Below, one piece after another: positions 8,528 to 16,401 of a stretch of 64,000 nucleotides of DNA; the first letter of the stretch is position 1, and the number at the start of each line of letters is the position of its first letter. The DNA comes from Streptomyces sparsogenes (GTDB taxonomy: Bacteria; Actinomycetota; Actinomycetes; Streptomycetales; Streptomycetaceae). Below the pieces are notes generated by a model. It searched no databases and was not told the origin of the DNA. It worked only from the letters and a program-made list of their open reading frames with translations. The position numbers were made by a program, and so were the translations under genes. The stretch spans positions 33,898 to 97,897 of the forward strand of contig NZ_MAXF01000103.1 of NCBI RefSeq assembly GCF_001704635.1, in the 5' to 3' direction.

Positions 8528-8926
8528 GTGACCACCATGACGCGGGCACCGGTCATCACCGGATCCGACATCGACGACCTCGTCACCCGGGTGCGGCGGG
8601 CCGCCGGCGACACCACGGAACTCGAAGCGGCCAAGGCCGCGCTCTTCGGCCCGGCCGACCCCGCCCCCGCCGACGCACGGCTCGTACGGCAGCGGCTGCT
8701 GACCGTCGCCCTGCGCCACGGCGGCGACCTGCTGACCAAACTGCTCACCCGGCTCGGACCCCGCGAGATCGCCGTGGTCCGCCGCCACGCCCACCGGCTC
8801 GCCCACTTCCTGGAGGGCCTCGAGATCTGGTCGGCCAAGCCGATCATGCTCAGCCTGATGCGGTCCGGCGTGCCCTACATCGAAGCCGAGTCGATCGCCT
8901 TCGCCATTCTGCTGCTGGTGTGGTGA
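8528..8926 (+). CDS. Hypothetical protein, 132 aa
   Basis: No family recognised. The GTG start at 8528 has GGAGGGG at 8518-8524. The protein is mostly helical in appearance: an acidic N-terminal helix region (DIDDLVTRVRRAAGD), a basic middle (RLVRQRLLTVALRHGGD, RREIAVVRRHAHRLAHF-like) and a hydrophobic C-terminus ending AIAFAILLLVW-like. There are no cysteines and no signal peptide. It lies directly before the secreted-peptide/two-component genes, same strand, 139 bp away, so it could belong to that unit, but nothing shows its function. Confidence 0.65.
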   Translation: MTTMTRAPVITGSDIDDLVTRVRRAAGDTTELEAAKAALFGPADPAPADARLVRQRLLTVALRHGGDLLTKLLTRLGPREIAVVRRHAHRLAHFLEGLEIWSAKPIMLSLMRSGVPYIEAESIAFAILLLVW

Positions 8927-9065
8927 CCGCCGCACCCCGCGGACGGGAACCGGAACGGGACGCGGGTGCGGGCCGGTCACCGGTTCGGGTGGGCCCGGGC
9001 CCGTGCCGCACTTCACCCGCCCCGCCGCGGGTAGTGCTCGGACCGGAGAACAAGGAGGTCTGCAG

Positions 9066-9395
9066 ATGAGCCCATCCCGCACCCGCCGGGCCCACGCCAT
9101 GACCGCGCTCGTCCTGCTCACCGGCGCCGTCCTGGGGACCGCCCCGGCGGCACCCGCCGCCGCCACGCAGAGCGCGGCCTGGCGGCAGGCCGGCCACTTC
9201 CACACCACCGGCGCCTGCCGCAAGGCCGGCCGGGAGGGCGTGGACGCCCACAAGTGGAACGAGTACAAGTGCCGGCCGGGTCACAGCGGCACCTACATCA
9301 CGCTGTGGGTCAGGGGCCGGGGCAGCGCCCGCACCACCACGCCCGCCCAGGCCGCCGCCCCCGCCCGGCTCGCCCGGCTCTCCGGGACGGGATGA
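9066..9395 (+). CDS. Small secreted protein upstream of sensor kinase
   Basis: 109-aa protein with a clear Sec signal peptide: basic RTRRAHAMT, hydrophobic ALVLLTGAVLGTA, and Ala-rich cleavage region around residue 33. The mature part of about 75 aa holds two cysteines (GACRK and YKCRPG), likely one disulfide, and ends in a basic Thr/Ala tail. The ATG at 9066 has an ideal AAGGAGG at 9052-9058. Its stop overlaps the ATG of the histidine kinase (ATGA at 9392-9395), so the two are translationally coupled. I infer it may be the extracellular partner or ligand of that kinase; no homologue is recognised. Confidence 0.75.
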   Translation: MSPSRTRRAHAMTALVLLTGAVLGTAPAAPAAATQSAAWRQAGHFHTTGACRKAGREGVDAHKWNEYKCRPGHSGTYITLWVRGRGSARTTTPAQAAAPARLARLSGTG

Positions 9396-11527
9396 GGCGC
9401 GAGGCCCAGCCCAAGGACCGCGCCGTGCAGGCCGCGGGCGGGGTGTCGGCCCTGTTCGTGGTGGTCCTCGCGGGCTGGCTGGCCGGCCTGCTGCGGATCA
9501 ACGACCCCTGGCCGGCCCTGTCCTGCCCGCAGCCCCGCGGCACCGCCGTGCTGACCCGCGTGGCCGTGGGCTTCCCCGTCGTCGGCGTCGGGGTGCTCCT
9601 GCTCGCCGAGCGCTCCGCCCGCCGCTACGGCAGCGTCCTCCTCGTGGCCGGCGCGCTGTGGCTGCTGCCCTCCGCCGCCGCCGACCTGCTGGGCCTGGCC
9701 GACCTCGGACCGGCGGGCGCGATGGTCCAACTGCTGATCGCGGCCGCCGGGATCGCCTGCCGCCCGCTGACCGTCCTGCTGCTGCCGCTGTGGCTGTTCC
9801 CGCGCGGCTCGCAGCGGCGCCGCCAGTGGTGGGCCATGAGCGCCGGCGCCTCCGCCTACTGGCTGGGCTACGCCGCGCTCTGGCTCATCAGCGAGCCGAT
9901 GGCCGGCCCCGCGCCCAACCCCCTCTTCGCCACCGCCTGGGGACAGTGGGCCTTCGACCACCTCGAGACCTACGCCGCGGCGGAGCCATGGGTCCTGCGC
10001 GCCGTCGCCGCCGTCGTGACGGGCGCGCTGTGCTGCCGCGCCGCCGTCGCCCACGGCGCCGAGCGGCGCAACTGGGCGCTGCTGGCCGCCGCCTACCCGT
10101 CCTGCGTCTTCCTGCTGCTCGCGGAGTGGGCCGAGGGCACGCCCACCCTCGTGGCGCGCACCGTCGGCAGCGCCGTGTGGGCCGCCGCCATCTGCCTGGG
10201 CGTCGCCCGCACCGGCATATGGCGGCTGGACCGCGTCACCAGCCACCGCCTCGCCCGCGCCTTCGTCCTGACCTCGCTGGCCGCCGTGGTCGTCTGCGCC
10301 GCCGTCGCCGTCCAGGCCGGACTGCCCTCCCTGCGCGGCGGCGCGATCACCACCGCCGTCGGCTGCGCGCTGCTCCTCGGCTGGGCCCTGCGGCCCACCG
10401 CCCGCTGGCTGACCCTGCGCGTCGAGCGCGCCTTCTACGGCCCCCGCGCCCGCCCCCACGAGGCCGCCGGCGCCCTGGCCGTACGCCTCCAGCAGGCGCC
10501 CCACCCCGGCGAGGTGCCCCAGCAGATCTGCCGCAGCGCCGTCGAGGACCTCGGCGTCTCGGGCGCCGCCGTCAGCGTCGACACCCGCGCCGGGCCCCGC
10601 CGGCTGGCCGCCGCAGGGGCGCCGCTCACCGGCCCGGTCCAGACGTTCGTACTGCGCCACCACGGCCGTACGGTCGGCCGCCTGGAAGTGGCCCGCGATG
10701 GCTCCGGCACCCCCGCCGAGCGGGACAGTGGCCTGCTGTCGCTGCTCGCCGACCAGGCCGCCCCGGCGCTCGCGGCCCTGCGCCTGGCCGAGGAGGCCCA
10801 GGCGGCCCGGGAGCGGCTGGTGCTCGCCCGCGAGCAGGAGCGCCGCCGGCTGCGGCGCGAGATCCACGACGGCCTCGGCCCCCAGCTCGCCGCCGTACGG
10901 CTGCGCCTGGACATCGCGCAGACCACCTGCCCGCCCGACCACCCCGCCCGCCACCAGCTCCGCGAGGCCGCCGAAACCCTCGCCGAGGCCCTGGTCGAGG
11001 TCCGCCGGATCACCTCGGGCCTGGCCCCCGCCGCCCTGGCCGAGCGCGGCCTGGCCAAGGCCGTACGGGACCTGGCGCGGCGGCTGGGCGGCGCCGGACC
11101 CCGGGTGACCGTGGCCACCCGGCCCAGCGTGCTGCCGCCGCTGTCGCCCGGTGTGGAGACGGCCGCGTACCGGATCGCGGCCGAGTCGCTGACCAACGCG
11201 GTGCGGCACGCCCGGGCCCGGCAGGTGCGGATCCAGCTCACCGCGGGCCCCGACACGCTCCAGGTCACGGTCACCGACGACGGGAGCGGGCTGCGGCGCG
11301 GGGCCGTGCCCGGGGTGGGGCTGGCCTCGGTGACCGAGCGCGCGGAGGAGATCGGCGGCACCTGCTCGGTGACGGGATCCGCGACGGGCACGGTGGTGCA
11401 CGCGGTCCTGCCGCTCACCGCTGACGACCAGGAGGACCGCGCGGACCCCGCGGACCGCGCGGACCTCGCGGACCGGGAGGGCGGCGCGGACCGGGAGGGG
11501 CACGGGGAAGAGGTGCTGGACCGGTGA
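9392..11527 (+). CDS. NarL-family membrane sensor histidine kinase
   Basis: 711 aa. The first 350 residues or so hold about nine to ten hydrophobic segments, making a large integral-membrane sensor. A GAF-like region follows, with PGEVPQQICRSAVEDLGV at its start. The HisKA_3 dimerisation domain has REIHDGLGPQLAAVRLRLD (H492), and the HATPase domain has DDGSGLRRGAVPGVGLASV. The ATG overlaps the stop of the secreted-protein gene, and its own stop overlaps the GTG of the response regulator, so all three read as one operon. The tail is a charged (ADRAD/EDRAD) repeat. The signal is unknown. Confidence 0.93.
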   Translation: MRREAQPKDRAVQAAGGVSALFVVVLAGWLAGLLRINDPWPALSCPQPRGTAVLTRVAVGFPVVGVGVLLLAERSARRYGSVLLVAGALWLLPSAAADLLGLADLGPAGAMVQLLIAAAGIACRPLTVLLLPLWLFPRGSQRRRQWWAMSAGASAYWLGYAALWLISEPMAGPAPNPLFATAWGQWAFDHLETYAAAEPWVLRAVAAVVTGALCCRAAVAHGAERRNWALLAAAYPSCVFLLLAEWAEGTPTLVARTVGSAVWAAAICLGVARTGIWRLDRVTSHRLARAFVLTSLAAVVVCAAVAVQAGLPSLRGGAITTAVGCALLLGWALRPTARWLTLRVERAFYGPRARPHEAAGALAVRLQQAPHPGEVPQQICRSAVEDLGVSGAAVSVDTRAGPRRLAAAGAPLTGPVQTFVLRHHGRTVGRLEVARDGSGTPAERDSGLLSLLADQAAPALAALRLAEEAQAARERLVLAREQERRRLRREIHDGLGPQLAAVRLRLDIAQTTCPPDHPARHQLREAAETLAEALVEVRRITSGLAPAALAERGLAKAVRDLARRLGGAGPRVTVATRPSVLPPLSPGVETAAYRIAAESLTNAVRHARARQVRIQLTAGPDTLQVTVTDDGSGLRRGAVPGVGLASVTERAEEIGGTCSVTGSATGTVVHAVLPLTADDQEDRADPADRADLADREGGADREGHGEEVLDR

Positions 11528-12192
11528 CCGCGGCCGCGGGAGGACCGCAGTGGCGCGTCCTGCTGGTGGACGACCACCCGCTCTTCCGCGAGGGCCTGGC
11601 GGCCGCCGTCAACCTGGACGACGCCTTCACCGTGGTCGGCCAGGCCGCCTCCGCCGAGGAGGCGGTCGCCGAGGCCGAGCGCACCGAGCCCGACCTGGTG
11701 GTGATGGACCTCGGCCTGCCCGGCCGGTCCGGCACGGAGGCCACCCGGCGCATCCTGTGCGCCCGCCCCGAGGCGCGGGTGGTGGTCATGACGATGTCCG
11801 AGGACGACGACAGCCTGCTGGCGGCCATGCGCGCCGGCGCCCGCGGCTACCTCCTCAAGGGCGCGGGCCGCGACGAGATCCTGCGCGCCCTGCACACCGT
11901 GGCCCGCGGCGGCGCGGTCTTCAGCCCGCGCATGGCCGAGCGGCTCGGCGCCCTGCTCGGCTCCTTCGGCACCGCCTCGGCCAAGGAGGCGTTCCCCACC
12001 CTCACCGCCCGGGAGCGCGAGGTCCTGGAGCTGCTCGCGGCCGGGCTCGGCTACCGCCAGATCGCCCAGCGGCTGGTGGTCACGGACAAGACCGTGCGCA
12101 ACCACGTCGGCTCCATCTTCGCCAAGCTCCAGGTCCGCGACCGCGCCCAGGCGATCGTCCGGGCCCGTGAGGCCGGGCTCGGAGGTGAATGA
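11524..12192 (+). CDS. LuxR/NarL-type response regulator
   Basis: 222 aa. The receiver domain has DD at residues 16-17, the phospho-acceptor D62 in LVVMDLGLPG, and the conserved Lys in YLLKGAG. The C-terminal LuxR-type helix-turn-helix reads LTAREREVLELLAAGLGYRQIA and VTDKTVRNHVGSIFAKLQV. GTG at 11524 overlaps the kinase TGA, so this is its cognate partner. Its last codons run into the ftsY promoter region. Confidence 0.95.
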   Translation: MTAAAGGPQWRVLLVDDHPLFREGLAAAVNLDDAFTVVGQAASAEEAVAEAERTEPDLVVMDLGLPGRSGTEATRRILCARPEARVVVMTMSEDDDSLLAAMRAGARGYLLKGAGRDEILRALHTVARGGAVFSPRMAERLGALLGSFGTASAKEAFPTLTAREREVLELLAAGLGYRQIAQRLVVTDKTVRNHVGSIFAKLQVRDRAQAIVRAREAGLGGE

Positions 12193-12218
12193 CTGCCCGC
12201 GCCGCGTTGGCTGATACT
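12189..12218 (+). promoter_or_regulatory. Possible ftsY promoter, short leader
   Basis: ATGACT (12189-12194) and GATACT (12213-12218) are 18 bp apart. Initiation would fall about 12224, leaving only a few bases before the ftsY ATG. The ffh leader has the same GATACT element (21001-21006). Weak -35; assigned by eye. Confidence 0.35.
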
Positions 12219-12227
12219 GGGGGCGTT

Positions 12228-13445
12228 ATGGAACAAGTCATCCTTGCCGTAGTCATCGCTGTGATCGCGCTCGCCGCGGTCAGCGGGCTCGTGATCGGCA
12301 GCCGTAAGAAGAAGCGGCTGCCCCCGGCCCCGCCGAGCAGCCCGTCCGTCACCGCGCCGCCCGCCGAGCCCCACGTCGGCGAGGAGGCGGAACCGACGCT
12401 CGAAGAGCCGCGCAGAACCATCGAGGAAGTGGATCTGCCGGTCACCGAGGCGCCCCCCGCGCCCACCGTGCCCGCGCAGCCGGAGGCACCCGCGATCGAG
12501 GTGCCCGAGCCGACCGCCGGCCGGCTGGTGCGGCTGCGCGCCCGGCTGGCCCGCTCCCAGACCACGCTGGGCAAGGGGCTGCTGACCCTGCTGTCCCGTG
12601 AGCATCTGGACGAGGAGACCTGGGAGGAGATCGAGGACACCCTGCTGACCGCCGACGTCGGCGTCGCGCCGACGCAGGAGCTGGTGGAGCGGCTGCGCGA
12701 TCGGGTCAGGGTGCTCGGCACCCGCAGCCCCGAGGAGCTGCGCGGCCTGCTGCGCGCGGAGCTGCTCCAGCTGATCGGCACCGAGGCCGACCGCACCGTC
12801 CACACCGAGAGCGGCGTGGGCGTGAACGGCGAGGAGAAGCCGGGCGTCGTCATGGTCGTCGGGGTCAACGGCACCGGCAAGACCACCACCACCGGCAAGC
12901 TCGCGCGGGTGCTGGTCGCCGACGGCAAGTCGGTGGTCCTCGGCGCGGCCGACACCTTCCGCGCCGCGGCCGCCGACCAGCTCCAGACCTGGGGCGAGCG
13001 GGTCGGCGCCCGCACCGTCCGGGGACCGGAGGGCGGCGACCCGGCGTCGGTGGCCTTCGACGCGGTCAAGGAGGGCATCGCCGAGGGCGCGGACGTCGTG
13101 CTCGTCGACACGGCCGGACGGCTGCACACCAAGACCGGTCTCATGGACGAGCTGGGCAAGGTCAAGCGGGTCGTGGAGAAGCACGGCGCGGTGGACGAGG
13201 TGCTGCTGGTGCTCGACGCCACCACGGGGCAGAACGGCCTGGTGCAGGCGCGGGTCTTCGCGGAGGTCGTGGACATCACCGGCATCGTGCTCACCAAGCT
13301 GGACGGCACCGCCAAGGGCGGCATCGTGGTGGCGGTGCAGCGGGAGCTGGGCGTGCCGGTGAAGCTGGTGGGCCTGGGGGAGGGCGCGGACGACCTCGCG
13401 CCGTTCGAGCCGGAGGCCTTCGTCGACGCGCTGATCGGCGACTGA
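12228..13445 (+). CDS. ftsY: Signal recognition particle receptor FtsY
   Basis: SRP receptor GTPase, 405 aa, docking ribosome-SRP complexes at the membrane. It begins with a hydrophobic N-terminal anchor (VILAVVIAVIALAAVSGLV) and a KKKR stop-transfer, then an acidic/Pro-rich linker, then the NG domain. G motifs are GVNGTGKTTTTGKLA (about 212), DTFRAAA, DTAGRLHT and TKLDGTAKGG. The ATG at 12228 is chosen because the anchor starts directly there; an upstream GTG in frame at 12189 overlaps the regulator gene. It pairs functionally with Ffh at 21 kb. Confidence 0.97.
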   Translation: MEQVILAVVIAVIALAAVSGLVIGSRKKKRLPPAPPSSPSVTAPPAEPHVGEEAEPTLEEPRRTIEEVDLPVTEAPPAPTVPAQPEAPAIEVPEPTAGRLVRLRARLARSQTTLGKGLLTLLSREHLDEETWEEIEDTLLTADVGVAPTQELVERLRDRVRVLGTRSPEELRGLLRAELLQLIGTEADRTVHTESGVGVNGEEKPGVVMVVGVNGTGKTTTTGKLARVLVADGKSVVLGAADTFRAAAADQLQTWGERVGARTVRGPEGGDPASVAFDAVKEGIAEGADVVLVDTAGRLHTKTGLMDELGKVKRVVEKHGAVDEVLLVLDATTGQNGLVQARVFAEVVDITGIVLTKLDGTAKGGIVVAVQRELGVPVKLVGLGEGADDLAPFEPEAFVDALIGD

Positions 13446-13500
13446 CCGCGACGCACCCGCACGCACCGCGGCCGACCGCGACTGCCCCGCCTTTCTGATC

Positions 13501-13538
13501 CGCCTCGGGCGCCCGGGACCCCCCGGGCGCCCGAGGCG
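13501..13538. terminator. Strong bidirectional terminator between convergent genes
   Basis: Perfect 17-bp stem (13501-13517 with 13522-13538) closing a 4-base loop, between ftsY and the oppositely oriented primase-like gene. No long T run, as is usual for Streptomyces terminators. Confidence 0.85.
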
Positions 13539-13578
13539 TTTCGGGCGTCTGCGGGCGTCTTCCGGCTACGGCGGGGTC

Positions 13579-14250
13579 TCAGCCGCGCGCGCGATGGGCG
13601 GCGTACGCGAGCGTGCCCAGCAGCAGCCGGGCGTGCGGCGGGTGACCCGCCGTGTCCAGCGTGGGCGGGCGCAGCCAGCGGACCGGGCCGAGGCCGCCGA
13701 GGTCGCTGGGCGGGGCGGTGAGGTGGTCGCCGGGCCCCAGACAGCGCAGATCCAGGTCGGCGTCGTCCCAGCCCATGCGGTAGAGCAGCTGCGGCAGCCG
13801 CGCGGCGGCGCCCGGGGCGACGAAGAACTGGGCGCGCCCGCGCGGGGTGGCGATCACTGGGCCCAGCGGCAGCCCCATCCGCTCCAGCCGGACCAGGGCG
13901 CAGCGGCCCGCCTGCTCGGCGACCTCCAGGACGTCGAACGAGGCGCCCACGGGCAGTAACACCGCGGCGCCCGGGACCTGCTCCCAGGCCGCCGCCGCGT
14001 CGTCGAGGGTGGCGCCCGCGGGGACGGCGGTCGCGTGGGGGAGGGGGTGGGCGCCGGGGGCGGCGCAGTCGGCCGCGCCGCATGAACATTCGTTTCTGCT
14101 GCCGCCGGAGCCGCGGGCCGCGCGGGCGCCCGGCACCACGTCCCATCCCCACAGGCCGGTGTACTCCGCCACCGTCGTGCACTCGGACGTGCGGCCGCGG
14201 CGCCGTGAGCCCGGCCGCATGTCCCGGATGCCGCCGATCGTGAAGCCCAT
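13579..14250 (-). CDS. Bifunctional primase/polymerase N-terminal domain-like protein
   Basis: 223 aa. The pattern resembles the prim-pol (AEP) N-terminal family common in Streptomyces: an initial GWDVVPGA segment, a CSCGAADCAAPGAHP cluster, then VLLPVGASFDVLEV (position of the acidic catalytic strand), RAQFFVAPG and DLRCLGPGDHLTAPPSDL. The catalytic acid pair is not clearly preserved, so enzymatic activity is doubtful. GGAGGGGGC directly precedes the ATG. It sits alone between ftsY and nsdA, as in other Streptomyces. Confidence 0.65.
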   Translation of the reverse strand: MGFTIGGIRDMRPGSRRRGRTSECTTVAEYTGLWGWDVVPGARAARGSGGSRNECSCGAADCAAPGAHPLPHATAVPAGATLDDAAAAWEQVPGAAVLLPVGASFDVLEVAEQAGRCALVRLERMGLPLGPVIATPRGRAQFFVAPGAAARLPQLLYRMGWDDADLDLRCLGPGDHLTAPPSDLGGLGPVRWLRPPTLDTAGHPPHARLLLGTLAYAAHRARG

Positions 14251-14683
14251 GCCCCCTCCAACGGGTCGCCCTGCCGATGGTTACGAACCGAACCGCGCCG
14301 AAACCCGCGTCCGGCTACGGCGTGGAGCCGTGTCATGGCGCTCCGTAGCCATGCGTGGCCCGGGGGATGCGCGTGCGGCGGTGTGGCGTGGCGCGGTGGG
14401 TGGTGAGCCGTCACGCATGCGCCCCTGGGCGCACCCCTCCACCTGTTTTCCGGTCGTCCTGTGTCAAGTGAATCGCGTGAATCGCCAGTGGCGTTCATTC
14501 GAAGGGGTGGCGAATGGTGGCGTTTTCGCGAACTTCCTCGCCGGAGGCGTGATCGTAAGATTACTTTCAGTGCATGAACCCCCCGTCTCCCGCGATTGAT
14601 GCGGTGGATCGCGGGGACAACTGACCGTGACAGAGGGCATTCTGGTCGCGGTGCGAGCGGAATCGTGGGATGGGGGCGTTCCA
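14251..14683. other. Intergenic region upstream of nsdA
   Basis: Divergent control region of about 430 bp. The part from about 14455 to 14580 is less G+C-rich and contains a near-repeat (GTGAATCGC/GTGGCG forms) and a -10-like TAAGAT at 14556-14561 facing nsdA. No convincing -35 and no extra gene. Confidence 0.4.
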
Positions 14684-16183
14684 GTGGGCGACAACGGCGG
14701 CGGTGCTGACAAGCGTCCCAACGCGCAGTTGGGTTCGTGGTTCGTGCGCAGCGGCTGGTCCAAGGGCGAGCTCGCGCGCCAAGTGAACCGCAGAGCACGC
14801 CAGTTGGGCGCCCACCACATCAGCACCGACACCTCCCGGGTGCGCCGCTGGCTCGACGGCGAGCAGCCGCGCGAGCCGATCCCGCAGATCCTCTCCGAGC
14901 TGTTCTCCGAGCGCTTCGGCTGTGTGGTCGGCATCGAGGACCTCGGGCTGCGCACGGCCCACCGGTCACCGTCCGTGTCCGGAGTGGACCTGCCCTGGGC
15001 CGGTCCGGAGACGGTCACGCTGATCGGCGAGTTCTCGCGCAGCGACCTGATGCTCGCCCGGCGGGGCTTCCTCGGCACCTCCCTGGCGCTCTCGGCGGGC
15101 CCGGCGCTCATCGAGCCGATGCAGCGCTGGCTGGTGCCCTCGCCCTCCGGCCGGGCCGGTGGCCGGACCCAGCAGGAGGCGGGCCGCTCCCGGCGGGTCT
15201 CCCGGCTCTCCGGGCCGGAGCTGGAGCTGCTGGAGTCCACCATCGTGATGTTCCGCAAGTGGGACGCCCAGTGCGGCGGCGGGCTGCGCCGCAAGGCCGT
15301 GGTGGGCCAGCTCCACGAGGTGACGGACCTGCTCCAGGAGTCGCATCCCGAACCGGTCTCCCGGCGGCTGTTCAAGGTCGCGGGCGAGCTGGCCGAGCTC
15401 GCCGGATGGATGAGCTACGACATCGGGCTCCAGCCCACCGCGCAGAAGTACTTCGTCCTCGCCCTGCACGCGGCCAAGGAGTCCGGCGACCGGCCCCTGG
15501 GCTCGTACATCCTCTCCAGCATGAGCCGCCAGATGATCCATGTCGGGCGGCCCGAGGACGCGCTGGAGCTGATCCACCTCGCCCAGTACGGCAGCCGGGA
15601 GAGCGCGACGCCCAGGACCCAGGCGATGCTGTATGCGATGGAGGCCCGGGCGTACGCCAACATGGGCCAGCCCAGCAAGTGCCACCGCGCCGTGAAGATG
15701 GCCGAGGACGCCTTCGCCGAGTGCGCCCCGGGCGACGGGGACCCGGACTGGATCCGCTTCTTCTCCGAGGCCGAGCTCAACGCGGAGAACGCGCACTCGT
15801 ACCGCGACCTCGCCTATGTGGCAGGCCGCAGCCCCACCTACGCCAAGCTGGCCGACCCCGTGATGCACCGCGCCGTCGAGCTCTTCGGCCAGGAGGCGGA
15901 CCAGGAGGGCGGGCACCAGCGTTCGTATGCGCTCAACCTGATCGGCCTGGCCACCGTCCACCTCCTCCAGAAGGAGCCCGAGCAGTGCGCGGCGGTCGCC
16001 GAGAAGGTGCTGCCGCTCGCCCGGCGGGTGCGCTCCGAGCGGGTCGGCAACCGGCTGCGCAAGACCGTGGACACCGCGGTCCGCGACTACGGGACCGTCC
16101 CCGAGGTGATCCGGCTCGGCGAGCTGGCCGCCGACCACCTGCGCGACTCCCCGGACACGGGGGAGTCCGTCCGGGCGGTCTGA
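14684..16183 (+). CDS. nsdA: NsdA, negative regulator of sporulation and antibiotic production
   Basis: About 499 aa with the N-terminal segment NAQLGSWFVRSGWSKGELAR and RWLDGEQPREPIP, a degenerate helix-turn-helix-like region, and a large helical C-terminal half of TPR character (ALELIHLAQYGSRE, AYANMGQPSKCHRAVKMAED). It matches NsdA of S. coelicolor, whose loss raises antibiotic production and sporulation. GTG at 14684 gives the usual length; a GTG at 14627 would add 19 residues and also has a purine-rich upstream site, so the start is uncertain. Its transcript ends at a strong terminator before amtB. Confidence 0.88.
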   Translation: MGDNGGGADKRPNAQLGSWFVRSGWSKGELARQVNRRARQLGAHHISTDTSRVRRWLDGEQPREPIPQILSELFSERFGCVVGIEDLGLRTAHRSPSVSGVDLPWAGPETVTLIGEFSRSDLMLARRGFLGTSLALSAGPALIEPMQRWLVPSPSGRAGGRTQQEAGRSRRVSRLSGPELELLESTIVMFRKWDAQCGGGLRRKAVVGQLHEVTDLLQESHPEPVSRRLFKVAGELAELAGWMSYDIGLQPTAQKYFVLALHAAKESGDRPLGSYILSSMSRQMIHVGRPEDALELIHLAQYGSRESATPRTQAMLYAMEARAYANMGQPSKCHRAVKMAEDAFAECAPGDGDPDWIRFFSEAELNAENAHSYRDLAYVAGRSPTYAKLADPVMHRAVELFGQEADQEGGHQRSYALNLIGLATVHLLQKEPEQCAAVAEKVLPLARRVRSERVGNRLRKTVDTAVRDYGTVPEVIRLGELAADHLRDSPDTGESVRAV

Positions 16184-16196
16184 CCCCCGGGTCCCG

Positions 16197-16230
16197 GCCC
16201 CGTTCCGTGGTCGCGCCACGGTAACGGGGC
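16197..16230 (+). terminator. nsdA terminator
   Basis: GCCCCGTTCCGTGG pairs with CCACGG-T-AACGGGGC around a 5-base loop (one bulged T), followed by TTTC. A good intrinsic terminator. Confidence 0.85.
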
Positions 16231-16281
16231 TTTCGGCCGTCCAGTGCCGGTTCATCAGTGCGTAACACTCCCGCGCCCTTC

Positions 16282-16319
16282 GTCACTGCCGTGAAACATC
16301 GAGCGGCATCGACTGAAAC
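16282..16319 (+). promoter_or_regulatory. GlnR box array upstream of amtB
   Basis: A perfect GlnR site GTCAC-n6-GAAAC occupies 16282-16297, followed exactly 22 bp later by a second, CGGCA-n6-GAAAC (16304-16319). The half sites thus recur every 11 bp, the known arrangement of GlnR targets (gTnAc-n6-GaAAc). A lone GTAAC is at 16262-16266. This predicts nitrogen-limitation activation of amtB-glnK-glnD by GlnR. Confidence 0.85.
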
Positions 16320-16401
16320 GGCGCTGCGTCAACCTCGTGGCGAAAACCGGCCCACCGCCAGTCCTGCCCGCACGGGCCGTCATTTCGAGGAGACGTCCAC
16401 A

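Noticed and set aside
13579..14250. Primase-like protein considered as sign of a plasmid or phage remnant
   Set aside because: The gene sits between ftsY and nsdA in the conserved Streptomyces order and has no mobile-element neighbours.
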